Shown one piece after another: positions 48,832 to 59,592 of a stretch of DNA of 64,000 nucleotides (position 1 is the stretch's first letter; each line of letters starts with the position of its first letter). The position numbers and the translations under genes are program-made. The DNA lies in assembly GCF_017163935.1 (NCBI RefSeq), contig NZ_JABVZR010000001.1, forward strand, positions 868,001-932,000. The letters run 5' to 3'. The notes under the pieces were generated by a model. That model made no database searches, was not told where the DNA came from, and saw nothing but the letters and a program-made list of their open reading frames with translations. The DNA is from Novosphingobium terrae (lineage in GTDB: Bacteria > Pseudomonadota > Alphaproteobacteria > Sphingomonadales > Sphingomonadaceae).

Positions 48832-50061
48832 TCAATCGACCTGCGTGCCGCCCTTGAACAGGCCCAGCACGCGGCCCTGCACGGGCTGGCGGTCAAAGGG
48901 CGTGTTGCCAGCGGCAGCCGCCATCTTGTTCGAATCGACGATCCACGGCTTGTCGGCATCGATCAGCGCGATGTCGGCCTGAGCGCCCACCGCCAGCACG
49001 CCCGCATCCACGCCCAACAGGCGCGCCGGGTTGGTGGCCAGCAATTCGAAGGCGCGGGCCATATCGATCACGCCATCGCGCACCAGAGTCATGGTCAGCG
49101 GCAGCAGCGTTTCGGCGCCCGCCATGCCGGGTTCGGCGTCCGCGAAGGGCAGTCGCTTGTCTTCGGGGCCGCGAGGATCGTGGCCGCTGGCGATGACGTC
49201 GATCGTGCCGTCGCCGATGGCGGCGATCACGGCCTTGCGGTCATCCTCCTGACGCAGCGGCGGCGAAAGGCGGCAGAAGGTGCGGAAATCGGCCAGCGCT
49301 GTGTCCGAGAGCATGAAATGCGCCGGGGTCACGCCTGCGGTGATGCGCAGACCCTTCGCCTTGGCCACGCGCACCAGATCGAGCGCGGCCTTGGTGGTGA
49401 TCTGGCGGAAGTGCAGGGCGGCACCTGCCATTTCGGCCAGAGCGATGTCGCGGGCGACGGCGACGGCCTCGGCCTCACGCGGGGCGCTGGGCAGGCCGAG
49501 GCGGGTGGCCATCTCGCCTGCGGTGGCCACGGCGCTGCCGGTGATCCCGGCATCCTCGGCATGGGTGATGACCGTCATGCCCAGCATGGCGGCATAGCGC
49601 AGCAGGCGCAGCATCACGCCCGAGTCGCCGATCCAGGCGCGGCCCGTGGCGACAGCCTTGGCGCCCGCATCGCGCATCATGGCGATCTCGGCCAGCTCCT
49701 TGCCTTCCAGCCCGCGCGTGGCGGCGGCGAGGGGGTGGACCCACAGGTCGGGCTTGCCGCTTTGCGCGGCGTAGCGGGTGTTGCTCGGGCGGTCGATCAC
49801 CGGGCTCTGGTCGGGCATCAGCGCGGCGCGGGTGATGCCGCCGAAGTGGAAGGCGGGCTTGTCGATGGCGAAGACACCGAGGTCCACCAGACCGGGCGTG
49901 ACCAGCGCGCCCTTGGCATCGACCACGGTGTCGCCGGCTTCGGCGCTGATATCGCCCAGCGCGACGATGCGATCATCCACGGCGCGCAAGGTGCCCTTGA
50001 ACGGGACCTTGCCCGGCGTGACCAGCAGGCCGTTCACGATGGTGAGGGGAGCGTGCTTCAT
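48832..50061 (-). CDS. Non-catalytic dihydroorotase-like protein partnered with PyrB
   Basis: The 409-residue product has the amidohydrolase layout of dihydroorotase. The usual metal-binding DxHxH block after 'VTPGLVD' reads '[11 protein letters not shown]', without either histidine, and the later 'SDHAPH' reads 'SGHDPRG'. It therefore probably cannot catalyse ring closure. This matches the PyrC' or PyrX type that forms a structural complex with aspartate transcarbamoylase. Its start overlaps the pyrB stop (ATGA at 50058-50061), so they are co-translated. A catalytic PyrC must be elsewhere. Confidence 0.88.
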   Translation of the reverse strand: MKHAPLTIVNGLLVTPGKVPFKGTLRAVDDRIVALGDISAEAGDTVVDAKGALVTPGLVDLGVFAIDKPAFHFGGITRAALMPDQSPVIDRPSNTRYAAQSGKPDLWVHPLAAATRGLEGKELAEIAMMRDAGAKAVATGRAWIGDSGVMLRLLRYAAMLGMTVITHAEDAGITGSAVATAGEMATRLGLPSAPREAEAVAVARDIALAEMAGAALHFRQITTKAALDLVRVAKAKGLRITAGVTPAHFMLSDTALADFRTFCRLSPPLRQEDDRKAVIAAIGDGTIDVIASGHDPRGPEDKRLPFADAEPGMAGAETLLPLTMTLVRDGVIDMARAFELLATNPARLLGVDAGVLAVGAQADIALIDADKPWIVDSNKMAAAAGNTPFDRQPVQGRVLGLFKGGTQVD

Positions 50062-51089
50062 GCCCAGCCCTCCATGCCGCGCGCGCGCCTTGTCAGGATC
50101 TCCAGCGCGGCCATGCGGACGGCGACGCCCATCTCGACCTGACGGGTGATCAGGCTGCGCTCGGGCAGATCGGCCACGGTCGAGTCGATTTCGATGCCGC
50201 GGTTCATCGGGCCGGGGTGCATCACCACAGCATCCGGCGCGGCCTTGGCGAGGCGCGCGGGGCTCAACCCGTAAAGGTGGCGGTATTCGCGGGGGCTGGG
50301 GATGAACTGGCCGCTCATGCGTTCGTTCTGCAGGCGCAGCATCATCACCACTTCCGTGCCCTCCAGCGCCTTGTCGAAATCATGGTAGGGGGTGACGCGC
50401 ATCTGCTCGATCCCCTCGGGCATCAGGGCGGGGGGCGCGCAAACGCGCACATCGGCGCCCAGAGCCGTGAGCGAAAGAATGTTCGAGCGGGCCACGCGGC
50501 TGTGCAGGATATCGCCGCAGATCACGACCTTGAGGCCCACAAAACCTTCGCCGCCGGTGAACTTCAGCGACTGGCGGATGGTCAGCGCATCGAGCAGCGC
50601 CTGCGTGGGGTGTTCGTGCTGGCCATCGCCCGCGTTGAGCACCGGGCAGTCCACCTTGTCGGCGATCAGCCGCACCGCGCCCGAGGAGGCATGGCGGATC
50701 ACGATGGCGTCCGCCCGCATCGCGTTGAGCGTCATCGCCGTATCGATCAGCGTCTCGCCCTTTTTCACGCTGCTGGTGGCGGCATGCATGTTCACCACAT
50801 CGGCGCCAAGGCGCTTGCCCGCGATCTCGAAGCTCAGCAGCGTGCGCGTCGAATTTTCGAAAAAGGCGTTGATGATGGTGAGGCCGCGCAGCGCCTCGAC
50901 GCGCTTTTCGGGCTGGCGGTTCAGCTCGACCCAGCGTTCCGCCTCATCGAGCAGGAACAGGATCTCATGCGGGGCAAGTCCGGCGATGCCGAGCAATCCG
51001 CGATGAGGAAAAGCGAGCGAGCCCGCAGGGAAGCGCGACGCCTGCCCGGCACTGGAAGCCGGCAGGGGAGGGAGCTGAAAGGATGTCAT
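50058..51089 (-). CDS. pyrB: Aspartate carbamoyltransferase catalytic subunit
   Basis: PyrB joins carbamoyl phosphate and aspartate in pyrimidine synthesis. The 343-residue protein has the carbamoyl-phosphate site '[15 protein letters not shown]', 'SSVKKGETL', '[16 protein letters not shown]', and 'MLRLQNERM' and '[13 protein letters not shown]'. The N-terminus is about 25 residues longer than in E. coli. The start [10 protein letters not shown] at 51089 was chosen because the open frame upstream (to 53267) is only the antisense of sppA. It overlaps the dihydroorotase-like gene by four bases. Confidence 0.96.
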   Translation of the reverse strand: MTSFQLPPLPASSAGQASRFPAGSLAFPHRGLLGIAGLAPHEILFLLDEAERWVELNRQPEKRVEALRGLTIINAFFENSTRTLLSFEIAGKRLGADVVNMHAATSSVKKGETLIDTAMTLNAMRADAIVIRHASSGAVRLIADKVDCPVLNAGDGQHEHPTQALLDALTIRQSLKFTGGEGFVGLKVVICGDILHSRVARSNILSLTALGADVRVCAPPALMPEGIEQMRVTPYHDFDKALEGTEVVMMLRLQNERMSGQFIPSPREYRHLYGLSPARLAKAAPDAVVMHPGPMNRGIEIDSTVADLPERSLITRQVEMGVAVRMAALEILTRRARGMEGWA

Positions 51090-51248
51090 CGAAGACGATT
51101 CCCTAGTGCGCCGGGGGCTCTTGCTCAAGCCCGTTTGCCCCTTTCTCCACTTGTGTTTAAGGGGAGGGGCTCTTGCGGCGCGGAACAAGCGGCTCCACCT
51201 TGGGTTTTCGCTCTGCTGCATCATCATGGAATAAGGACGGAAAACGGC

Positions 51249-53198
51249 ATGATCTTCGCGCGCAAGGTTTGGAACCTGCTGGTCGCGATCAAGGACGCGC
51301 TGGTGCTGGTGATGGCGCTGCTGTTCTTCTTCCTGCTGTTTGCCGCGCTGACGGCGCGTGGGCCTTCGCCTCAGGTGCGCAAGGGCGCGCTGCTGATCAA
51401 GCTGGATGGCGCGGTGGTGGAGGAACTGCCCCGCCTCGATCCCATGAGCGCGCTCACGGGCGAGGGCGTCAGCCAACAGGTGCGCGAGCGTGATGTGGTG
51501 CGCGCGCTGAAAGGCGCCGTGGCGGATGACAAGATCCGCGCCGTGGCCATTGATATGTCCGGTTTCTCGGGTGGCGGTCTGGTCCATCTGGAAGAGATCG
51601 GCGCGGCGATGGACGCGGTGAAGGCCGCCAAAAAGCCGGTGCTGGTCTATGGCCTGATGCTGGATGATGCCGGCATGCTGCTGGCCGCTCATGGCAGCGA
51701 GGTGTGGCTCGATCCGCTGGGCGGCGCTTTCGTGCCGGGGCCGGGGGGCTATCGTCCCTATTTCGGTCCGCTGCTCGAAAAGCTGATGATCAACGTCCAT
51801 GTCTTCCGCGTGGGCACTTATAAGGATTTCGTGGAGCCCTACATCCGCAATGGCATGTCGGACCCGTCGCGCGAGTCGAATCAGGCGCTGATCGGCTCGA
51901 TCTGGGGTGAGTGGCAGGCCAATGTCGCCAAGGCGCGCCCGCAGGCGGATATTGCCGGCGTGGTGAAGGACCCGCTGGGCCTGCTCAAGGCGGCGGGCGG
52001 CGATGCGGCTCAGGCGGCGCTGAAGGCCAGACTGGTGGATCGCATCGGCAACCGCACCGATTTCGGCCAGCGCGTGGCGGATGTGGCGGGCGATGACCGC
52101 AACGACAAGCGCCCCGGCGCCTTCGCCCATACCACGCTGGACACCTGGATTGCCGCCAATCCGGAAAGCACCAAGGGCAAGTCCATCGGCGTCATCACCA
52201 TCGCGGGGGACATCACCGACGGCAAGGAAGGCCCCGGCACGGCGGGCGGCGAGCGCATCGCGCGGCTGATCGATTCGGCGCAGCAGCGCAAGCTGTCGGC
52301 GCTGGTGGTGCGTGTCGATTCCCCCGGCGGCTCGGTGCTGGGCGCCGAGGCGATCCGCGCGGCGATCGAGCGGCAGAAGAAGCTGGGCCTGCCCATCGTG
52401 GTCTCCATGGCCAATTATGCGGCGAGCGGCGGCTATTGGGTCTCCACACCCGCGACGCGCATCTTTGCCCAGCCCGGCACGATTACCGGCTCGATCGGCA
52501 TCTTCGCTGTGGTGCCCAGCTTCGAGAAGGCGCTGGCTCATTGGGGCGTAACGGGTGATGGCGTGCGCACCACACCCTTGTCCGGCCAGCCCGATCTGAT
52601 CACCGGCCTGACGCCTGAGGTGGAAGCCCTGCTTCAGGCCGATATCGAGGGCGGTTATGGCCGCTTTATCAAGCTGGTGGCCACGTCGCGCCACAAGACG
52701 CCGGAAGAGGTCGATGCCATCGCACAGGGCCGCGTGTGGGATGGCGGCACGGCGCGTCAGAAGGGTCTGGTCGATGCGTTTGGCGGGCTGGACGATGCGC
52801 TGGCCTATGCCGCCGATCAGGCCAAGCTGAAGGATGGCGAATGGCATGCCGAATTCCTGCAGCAGAAGCCCTCCGCGTTGGTGCAGCTGGCCCAGAGCCT
52901 GCGCGGCAGTGATGATGACAGCAGCGGCAATCAGGCCAGCGACGATGATGACAGCCATGCGCTCTCCGGCGATCTGAGCGGGCTGATTGCCGCGCGCCAG
53001 CAGATGGGTCTGGCCCGGATGGTGGCGCAGGCGAAAATGCTGATGGGCACGCAGGGCGCGCAGGTGCGCTGTGTGGAATGTTCGGTGACGCTGGGGGCTG
53101 GCGTGGCGCCCAGGGGCGGCGTGCTGGGCCAGTCGGGCTGGAGCGCCTTTACGCTGATGCGGCTGGCGCAATGGGTGGGCATCGCGCCCCACCCGTAA
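51249..53198 (+). CDS. sppA: Signal peptide peptidase SppA, 67K type
   Basis: SppA degrades cleaved signal peptides in the inner membrane, facing the periplasm. The 649-residue protein has one N-terminal membrane helix (about residues 12-37) and two tandem SppA/ClpP-like domains. The general-base Lys is in '[13 protein letters not shown]' (first domain) and the nucleophile Ser in '[11 protein letters not shown]' (second domain), as in the long E. coli-type enzyme. The C-terminus is Asp/Ser-rich with a Cys pair ('RCVECSV'). ATG at 51249 was chosen. A 130-bp cluster of hairpins follows. Confidence 0.93.
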   Translation: MIFARKVWNLLVAIKDALVLVMALLFFFLLFAALTARGPSPQVRKGALLIKLDGAVVEELPRLDPMSALTGEGVSQQVRERDVVRALKGAVADDKIRAVAIDMSGFSGGGLVHLEEIGAAMDAVKAAKKPVLVYGLMLDDAGMLLAAHGSEVWLDPLGGAFVPGPGGYRPYFGPLLEKLMINVHVFRVGTYKDFVEPYIRNGMSDPSRESNQALIGSIWGEWQANVAKARPQADIAGVVKDPLGLLKAAGGDAAQAALKARLVDRIGNRTDFGQRVADVAGDDRNDKRPGAFAHTTLDTWIAANPESTKGKSIGVITIAGDITDGKEGPGTAGGERIARLIDSAQQRKLSALVVRVDSPGGSVLGAEAIRAAIERQKKLGLPIVVSMANYAASGGYWVSTPATRIFAQPGTITGSIGIFAVVPSFEKALAHWGVTGDGVRTTPLSGQPDLITGLTPEVEALLQADIEGGYGRFIKLVATSRHKTPEEVDAIAQGRVWDGGTARQKGLVDAFGGLDDALAYAADQAKLKDGEWHAEFLQQKPSALVQLAQSLRGSDDDSSGNQASDDDDSHALSGDLSGLIAARQQMGLARMVAQAKMLMGTQGAQVRCVECSVTLGAGVAPRGGVLGQSGWSAFTLMRLAQWVGIAPHP

Positions 53199-53209
53199 GG
53201 CGCTGTTTT

Positions 53210-53339
53210 GAAAATGCGCGAAAGCGCATTTTCGGCGCGGCACCGGCCCTCTCCCCCACCCGACCACCCATAGAATACTGCCGTTGGGTGGCCGGGTGGG
53301 GGAGAGGGCCGGTGCCGCAAATCCGGCTTCGCCGGATTT
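53210..53339. repeat. Cluster of three hairpins with one 34-bp inverted repeat
   Basis: Three perfect or near-perfect palindromes sit side by side after sppA. They are GAAAATGCGC/GCGCATTTTC (53210-53233, loop GAAA), a 34-bp inverted repeat with one mismatch (53237-53270 and 53285-53318, 14-nt loop, arms starting GCGGCACCGGCCCTCTCCCC), and AAATCCGGC/GCCGGATTT (53319-53339, loop TTC). The large one would form a very stable cruciform or RNA hairpin and could be a terminator or a mobile repeat. Confidence 0.85.
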
Positions 53340-53473
53340 CCAAAAAAGCCTCGGATCAGCCGGTTTGACGCGGGGTTTTCACCGGTCCCGCGCTTTTCGC
53401 GTGCATGCTCTTGCCCTTTTGGCGCGAGTACACTAGGGCGCACCCCTTGAATTTTCGCGGCTTCGTGTGTCAA

Positions 53474-53558
53474 GCGGGCGTGGCGGAATTGGTAGACGCG
53501 CTGGTTTTAGGTACCAGTATCGAAAGATGTGGGGGTTCGAGTCCCTTCGCCCGCACCA
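53474..53558 (+). tRNA. tRNA-Leu (TAG)
   Basis: The 85-nt tRNA has acceptor GCGGGCG/CGCCCGC, D arm with 'TGGCGGAATTGGTAGACGC', anticodon loop TTTTAGG with TAG, a long variable arm typical of leucine, T-loop 'GTTCGAGTC', and encoded CCA. It lies 64 bp before trigger factor. Confidence 0.95.
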
Positions 53559-53622
53559 ATTTCCGCCCCGGGCCAAGGGCAGGACACACGGCGCCATCTC
53601 GCTTTGGGAAGGCTTTCAAATC

Positions 53623-55206
53623 ATGCAGATCGTCGAAACCACGAACGAAGGCCTCAAGCGCGGCTTTACGGTCACCATCCCCGCCGCGCTGATCGCCGAG
53701 AAGGTCGATGGCGAGATCGCTCGCGTCGCCCCGCAGGTGCAGCTGCCCGGCTTCCGCCCCGGCAAGGTGCCCGCGAATCTGGTGCGCAAGCGCTTTGGCG
53801 ACCAGATCCATCAGGACGCCCTGCAGGGCACCATCCGCGAGGCGCTGGACAAGGTCATCATCGACCAGCAGCTGCGCCCCGCCACTCAGCCCGACGTGGC
53901 GCTGACCGAAGGCTATGAGCTGGGCAAGGATGCCGAGCTGACCGTCGCCCTCGAAGTGCTGCCCACCATCTCGGCCCCGGACCTGACCGGTCTGAAGCTG
54001 GAAAAGCTGGTCGTGCCCGTCAAGGACGAGGCCATCGACGAGGCCGTGCAGCGCGTTGCCAGCAGCGCCAAGCGCTTCACCGACGCCGAAGAGGGCAAGC
54101 TTGCCGCTGACGGCGACCAGCTGACCATCGATTTCCTGGGCAAGCTGGACGGCGTGCCTTTCGATGGCGGTCAGGCTGAAGATGCCGCGCTGGAAATCGG
54201 CGCCGGTCGTTTCATCCCCGGTTTCGAAGAGCAGCTCGTCGGCGCCAAGGTCGGTGACGAGAAGGTCATCACCGTGACCTTCCCCGAGGACTACCCCGCC
54301 GAGAACCTGAAGGGCAAGGAAACCACCTTTGACATCAAGGTCAAGGGCATCAAGGTTGCCGCCGAAACCGTCATCGACGACGAGTTCGCCAAGAGCCTGG
54401 GCCTGACCGATCTGGAGCAGCTCAAGGGCCTGCTGAAGGGCCAGCTGGAGGGCGAGACCGCCCAGCTGACCCGCACTCAGATGAAGCGCCAGCTGCTCGA
54501 CATTCTGGCCGAAGGCCATGACTTCGACGTTCCCCCCACCATGGTGGAAGCCGAATTCAACCAGATCTGGCAGCAGCTCACGCAGGAAGCTTCCAACGAG
54601 GAAGATCCCGCCGCCGCTCTGGCCGAGATCGAGGCCGAGAAGGACGATTACCGCGGCATCGCCGTGCGCCGCGTGCGCCTGGGTCTGCTGCTGAGCGAGA
54701 TCGGCCAGAAGAACGGCGTCGAGGTTTCGCAGCAGGAAATGCAGATGCTGGTGCAGCAGGCCGCTCAGCAGTATCGCCCCGAGGACCGTCAGCGCTTCGC
54801 CGAGTACATCCAGAGCGAGCCGATGGCTGCTGCTCAGCTGCGCGCCCCGCTGTATGAAGAGAAGGTCGTGGACTTCCTCTTCGAGCAGGCCGAAGTGACC
54901 GAGCGCGAAGTGACCAAGGAAGAGCTGCAGGCGGCCATCGAGGCTGACGAAGGCGAAGCCGGCCACGTCCATGGCCCCGATTGCGGCCATGACCACGGTG
55001 AAGCCAAGCCCGCCAAGAAGGCGGCGAAGAAGGCTGCTGCTGACGCCGATGCCGACGCGGACGTGACCGAGGAAGCGCCGAAGAAGAAGGCCGCTCCCAA
55101 GAAGAAGGCCGAGGCCGCCGAGGCTCCTGCCGAGGGTGAGGCTGCTGCTGAAGCCGCCCCCAAGAAGAAGGCTGCCCCCAAGAAGAAGGCCGCCGAGGAG
55201 AACTGA
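53623..55206 (+). CDS. tig: Trigger factor with long charged tail
   Basis: Trigger factor is the ribosome-bound chaperone and prolyl isomerase. The 527-residue protein has the ribosome-binding domain with '[19 protein letters not shown]', a peptidyl-prolyl isomerase domain ('[19 protein letters not shown]', '[16 protein letters not shown]') and the C-terminal helical chaperone domain. It is roughly 90 residues longer than E. coli's. The extra part is a His/Cys stretch ('[14 protein letters not shown]', about residues 447-461) followed by an acidic/Lys/Ala repeat tail with four [14 protein letters not shown] units. ATG at 53623 with 'gggaagg' upstream was chosen. Confidence 0.95.
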   Translation: MQIVETTNEGLKRGFTVTIPAALIAEKVDGEIARVAPQVQLPGFRPGKVPANLVRKRFGDQIHQDALQGTIREALDKVIIDQQLRPATQPDVALTEGYELGKDAELTVALEVLPTISAPDLTGLKLEKLVVPVKDEAIDEAVQRVASSAKRFTDAEEGKLAADGDQLTIDFLGKLDGVPFDGGQAEDAALEIGAGRFIPGFEEQLVGAKVGDEKVITVTFPEDYPAENLKGKETTFDIKVKGIKVAAETVIDDEFAKSLGLTDLEQLKGLLKGQLEGETAQLTRTQMKRQLLDILAEGHDFDVPPTMVEAEFNQIWQQLTQEASNEEDPAAALAEIEAEKDDYRGIAVRRVRLGLLLSEIGQKNGVEVSQQEMQMLVQQAAQQYRPEDRQRFAEYIQSEPMAAAQLRAPLYEEKVVDFLFEQAEVTEREVTKEELQAAIEADEGEAGHVHGPDCGHDHGEAKPAKKAAKKAAADADADADVTEEAPKKKAAPKKKAEAAEAPAEGEAAAEAAPKKKAAPKKKAAEEN

Positions 55207-55243
55207 GTTTCTCACCCGGTGGCCCGAAAGGGCACAGGAACAG

Positions 55244-55278
55244 GCCCGGCGCGAGGAACTTTCCCGCGCCGGGCTTTT
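55244..55278 (+). terminator. Rho-independent terminator of tig
   Basis: A perfect 10-bp stem (GCCCGGCGCG and its complement) is followed by TTTT, 38 bp after the tig stop. Confidence 0.85.
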
Positions 55279-55408
55279 CCGTTTTTCGCCGGATTGGGCT
55301 GCCCCGTCAGCGCCTTGGCGCGCGGTTCGCCCCACTCGCCGCAAGGCTTCTTCCGGCCCTCTGCCTTGGGGATATCGCCCCGTGGCACAGATTTCTTGGG
55401 TTAATCCC

Positions 55409-55439
55409 CTTGAACATCGCCCAAAGTCACGCGACATAG
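55409..55439 (+). promoter_or_regulatory. Possible heat-shock (RpoH-type) promoter of clpP
   Basis: CTTGAA at 55409-55414 resembles the RpoH -35 element. 'CGACATAG' at 55432-55439 is a partial -10, separated by 17 bp. It lies 27 bp before the clpP start. clpP is a classic heat-shock gene, but the -10 match is imperfect. Confidence 0.4.
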
Positions 55440-55465
55440 GTTGGCCAAGGCAAGAGGAATTTTTG

Positions 55466-56140
55466 ATGATCGACCTGTTCGGACATGGCAGCCACAGCAC
55501 GCAGGGTCAGTTCACGCGCGACCCGGTCACCGGCAGCCTGATCCCCGTCGTGGTGGAACAGTCGAGCCGCGGTGAACGCAGCTTCGACATCTATTCGCGC
55601 CTGCTGCGCGAGCGAATCATCTTCGTGACCGGCCAGATCGAGGATCACATGGCCAGCGTCATCGTCGCCCAGCTGCTGTTCCTCGAGTCGGAGAACCCGA
55701 CCAAGGACATCAGCATGTACATCAACTCGCCCGGCGGCGTGGTGACGGCTGGTCTGTCGATCTACGACACGATGCAGTACATCAAGCCCAAGGTCTCCAC
55801 CGTGTGCATCGGCCAGGCCTGCTCGATGGGCAGCTTCCTGCTGGCCGCCGGTGAACCCGGCATGCGCGTGGCTCTGCCCAATGCGCGCATCATGATCCAC
55901 CAGCCCAGCGGCGGCGCCCAGGGCATGGCTTCGGACATCGAGATCCAGGCCCGTGAGATCCTGCGCATTCGCAAGCGCATGAATGATCTTTACGTGAAGT
56001 TTACCGGTAAGAGCCTTGAAGAGATCGAGGCCGCCATGGACCGTGACACCTTCCTTGAAGCCGATGAGGCGCTCAAGTTCGGTCTGATCGACAAGGTCTT
56101 CGAAACCCGTCCCGATGGCGATGCGCCCGCGGCCGGTTAA
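55466..56140 (+). CDS. clpP: ATP-dependent Clp protease proteolytic subunit
   Basis: ClpP forms the 14-mer serine protease chamber. The 224-residue protein has the catalytic Ser in '[14 protein letters not shown]', His in '[10 protein letters not shown]', and Asp in '[13 protein letters not shown]'. The N-terminus ([16 protein letters not shown]) is longer than the mature enzyme and includes a likely processed propeptide. 'aagagga' precedes the ATG at 55466. clpX follows on the same strand after 121 bp, the standard partner arrangement. Confidence 0.97.
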   Translation: MIDLFGHGSHSTQGQFTRDPVTGSLIPVVVEQSSRGERSFDIYSRLLRERIIFVTGQIEDHMASVIVAQLLFLESENPTKDISMYINSPGGVVTAGLSIYDTMQYIKPKVSTVCIGQACSMGSFLLAAGEPGMRVALPNARIMIHQPSGGAQGMASDIEIQAREILRIRKRMNDLYVKFTGKSLEEIEAAMDRDTFLEADEALKFGLIDKVFETRPDGDAPAAG

Positions 56141-56261
56141 GGAATGATCGGGACCGGTGCTTCATGCACCGGCAAGGCCCGCCCTGATAGATGAGGGGCG
56201 GGGATGATAAGAAAGTCCGGGCCGGGGAAACCTTCCCCACCCGGACGAAGCAGGAAAGCCT

Positions 56262-57521
<1,260 letters not shown>

Positions 57522-57547
57522 GTCGCTGGTTTTTCGGAATTGAAAGG

Positions 57548-57576
57548 GCGGCGAGGCTTCGGCTTCGCCGCTTTTT
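57548..57576 (+). terminator. Rho-independent terminator of clpX
   Basis: GCGGCGA pairs with TCGCCGC, with GGCTTCGGCT in the loop (itself able to pair), followed by TTTTTT, 26 bp after the stop. Confidence 0.88.
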
Positions 57577-57604
57577 TCGTTTCAAGGGATTTGAAGAAGG
57601 GAAA

Positions 57605-57842
57605 TGCGAGGGGGTTACCCCCTCGCGCTCCCATGAATGTCTACGTCGCGCTTCGGGTTCGGCGATGGAGCTAAGGTCGCTGCGCCGCAGGCATGAAAGC
57701 GCCTGCGCATGCTATCGATTATGATTGGATTGCCTGCGGCGCTTAATGTCACGCAGGTGGAGAGATTGGGCGCACCATTCGGGTGCCACTACCCTAGCGT
57801 CGGGAGACGTAATGGGGGTGCAGGGGGCGTAACGCCCCCTGC
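57605..57842. repeat. Palindrome-bounded intergenic element, full copy (B-end left, A-end right)
   Basis: The 238-bp copy has its left palindrome at 57606-57626 (arms GCGAGGGGGT/ACCCCCTCGC), followed by 'GCTCCCATGAATGTCTACGT' (B-end). The right palindrome at 57820-57842 is the third variant (arms GCAGGGGGCGT/ACGCCCCCTGC), preceded by 'GTCGGGAGACGTAATGGGGG' (A-end). The internal 'GCAGGTGGAGAG' and 'CGGGTGCCACTACCCT' match other copies. It lies between clpX and the converging aldehyde dehydrogenase gene and ends 8 bp before the opposing stop. The space 57522-57604 holds the clpX terminator only, so no gene lies in 57522-57850. Confidence 0.92.
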
Positions 57843-57850
57843 TTTAACCC

Positions 57851-59353
57851 TTAAATGCCTTCCACTTCTTCCATCATAAACCCGGCCCCCAACACGGCCC
57901 GAGGCTGCTCCACCTCCGCCGAGGTCACCGGGAAAGCGCAACTGTCCGAAGCATAGGCCCCACCCGGACGCAGATTGCCCGACAGCCCCACGCCCCCCAT
58001 CGGCGCGGCGGGCAGATCGACGGTGGTAGGCCGGTTCCAATGCACCAGCCCCGCACGGCTCTGCGCCCAGAACTGGCTGTAATGCTCCGGCGTGCCGCCC
58101 ACCAGCGCCGCGCAGAGGCCATATTGCGTCTCGTTGGCCACCGCGACGGCTTCGTCGAAATCCCGCACCCGGACCACCTGCAGCAGCGGGCCGAACAGCT
58201 CGACATCGGGGCGCTGCGCCATGGGCGTCACATCGATGATGCCGGGGGTGAGGAAGGGCAGGTTGGCGTGGGGGCGGGTGGGGTGGCGGATCGGGCGCGC
58301 GCCGTTGGACATCAGCCAGATAAAGCTCTGGGTCAGCCCGTCGGCGGCGGCCATGTCGCTTAGCGGGCCCATATAGGGCACGGGATCGTCGAAGGGCGCG
58401 CCGCAGATCATCAGATCAGCCCAGTGCTTGACGGCGGTGAGCAGCGGCTCGGCCATCTCCTCCTTCACGATCAGGCGGCGGGCGCTGGTGTTGCGCTGCC
58501 CGCCATGCTGGAACGCCGACTGCACCACCAGAGCGGCGGCGTCGGCGATCATCGGCGTGTCCCAGACCACCAGCGGATTGTTGCCACCCAGTTCCAGCCG
58601 CAGCAGGCGGTCGGGCCGGTTGGCATAGGCCCGCGCGAAGCCCAGCCCCACCGAAGCCGATCCGGCAAACAGCAGGCCATCAAGGCCCTCATGCAGCGCC
58701 AACGCCTGACCCTGCTCGGCCCCGCCGACAACCAGTTGCAGCACGCCATCGGGCACGCCCATCCGCGCGGCGGCCTGCACGATGGCCTCGCCCACGGCGA
58801 CGGCCTTGTCGGAAGGCTTGAACAGCACGGTGTTGCCCGCGATCAGCGCCGGGAAGATCTGGGTGAGGGGCGTGAGCAGGGGCTGGGCGAAGGGGCTGAT
58901 CACCCCCAGCACGCCATGCGGCTTGTGCCGAGTGGCCATCATGCCGTTGCGGCCATTGTCGAGTTTGCGTTGGGCGCAGCGCTCGGCATGGGCGCGCACC
59001 ACGATCTCCACGCGGGCGATGGCGGCGTCGGTCTCGGCATGGGCCTCCCACAGGGGCATGCCGGTTTCGCGGGCCAGCAGATGGACCAGATCCTCGCCCA
59101 TGCGGCGCAGGTCGCGCGTCAGGCGGCGGCAGAACTCCACGCGGTCGGATTGGGGCAGCATCGCCCAGCGGGGCCAGGCAAGGCGAGCACGCTCCACGCT
59201 GCTGTCGATATCGCTGACAGCGCCTTGCCACAGCACCTCACCCGTCGCCGGTTCCAGCGAGGTGATCTGAGCGGGCGAGACAGACGTGTGGATCAAGAGA
59301 CGGCCTTCGTTGAGGTAGAATACGTGCGATTGTCCCTTTCTTGCACGCTGCAT
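57851..59353 (-). CDS. Aldehyde dehydrogenase-family pseudoenzyme (AstD-like)
   Basis: The 500-residue product has the whole aldehyde dehydrogenase fold and most resembles AstD (succinylglutamate semialdehyde dehydrogenase) in 'GNTVLFKPSDKAVAVGEAIVQA', 'LRLELGGNNPLVVW' and 'FGPLLQVVRV'. Three catalytic positions were checked. The general-base Glu is kept (E254), the nucleophile Cys is Asn (N288 in 'HGGQRNTSARR', where AstD has GQRCTxARR), and the oxyanion Asn is Ala (A156 in 'SPFAQP'). The Glu-to-Asn spacing of 34 residues equals that of active enzymes, so the reading is not an alignment slip. Oxidation of aldehyde by the usual route should be impossible. It is flanked by inverted copies of an intergenic element. 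The start at 59353 is uncertain because no strong ribosome binding site precedes it. Confidence 0.85.
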   Translation of the reverse strand: MQRARKGQSHVFYLNEGRLLIHTSVSPAQITSLEPATGEVLWQGAVSDIDSSVERARLAWPRWAMLPQSDRVEFCRRLTRDLRRMGEDLVHLLARETGMPLWEAHAETDAAIARVEIVVRAHAERCAQRKLDNGRNGMMATRHKPHGVLGVISPFAQPLLTPLTQIFPALIAGNTVLFKPSDKAVAVGEAIVQAAARMGVPDGVLQLVVGGAEQGQALALHEGLDGLLFAGSASVGLGFARAYANRPDRLLRLELGGNNPLVVWDTPMIADAAALVVQSAFQHGGQRNTSARRLIVKEEMAEPLLTAVKHWADLMICGAPFDDPVPYMGPLSDMAAADGLTQSFIWLMSNGARPIRHPTRPHANLPFLTPGIIDVTPMAQRPDVELFGPLLQVVRVRDFDEAVAVANETQYGLCAALVGGTPEHYSQFWAQSRAGLVHWNRPTTVDLPAAPMGGVGLSGNLRPGGAYASDSCAFPVTSAEVEQPRAVLGAGFMMEEVEGI

Positions 59354-59394
59354 GGTTATCAGGAGGTTTCCATAGGGCTTGGGGAAAGAGGAAA

Positions 59395-59584
59395 AGCAGG
59401 GGGCGTTACGCCCCCTGCACCCCCGTTACGTCTCCCGACACGGATGGAGCGCAAGGCCGGATCGTGGCGCAAACGTCCCACCGCCGGAGGCTTTATTGCC
59501 TGCGGCGCTGCGACGTTGCTCTGTCGCTGAACCCTGTGCGCCACGTAGGCATTAAAGGGAGCGCGAGGGGGTAACCCCCTCGCA
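59395..59584. repeat. Palindrome-bounded intergenic element, full copy (A-end left, B-end right)
   Basis: The 190-bp copy has its left palindrome at 59396-59418, the same third variant (arms GCAGGGGGCGT/ACGCCCCCTGC) as the right end of the copy at 57605, followed by 'CGTTACGTCTCCCGACACGG' (A-end). The right palindrome at 59563-59583 (arms GCGAGGGGGT/ACCCCCTCGC) follows 'CACGTAGGCATTAAAGGGAG' (B-end). It lies between the selO stop (59593) and the aldehyde dehydrogenase start (59353). It is the mirror orientation of the copy at 57605. Confidence 0.92.
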
Positions 59585-59592
59585 TTTCCGCT

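Noticed and set aside
46322..48835. 837-codon minus-strand open frame across two SPOR genes
   Set aside because: It runs antisense to one clear gene and out of frame through another; its composition is Arg/His/Gly/Ala-rich low complexity.
51090..53267. Minus-strand frame extending pyrB upstream to 1069 codons
   Set aside because: The extra part is antisense to sppA; PyrB similarity begins at the ATG at 51089.
57605..59584. Reading the bracketed aldehyde dehydrogenase segment as a classical composite transposon
   Set aside because: The flanking elements encode no transposase and no target-site duplication could be recognised by eye.
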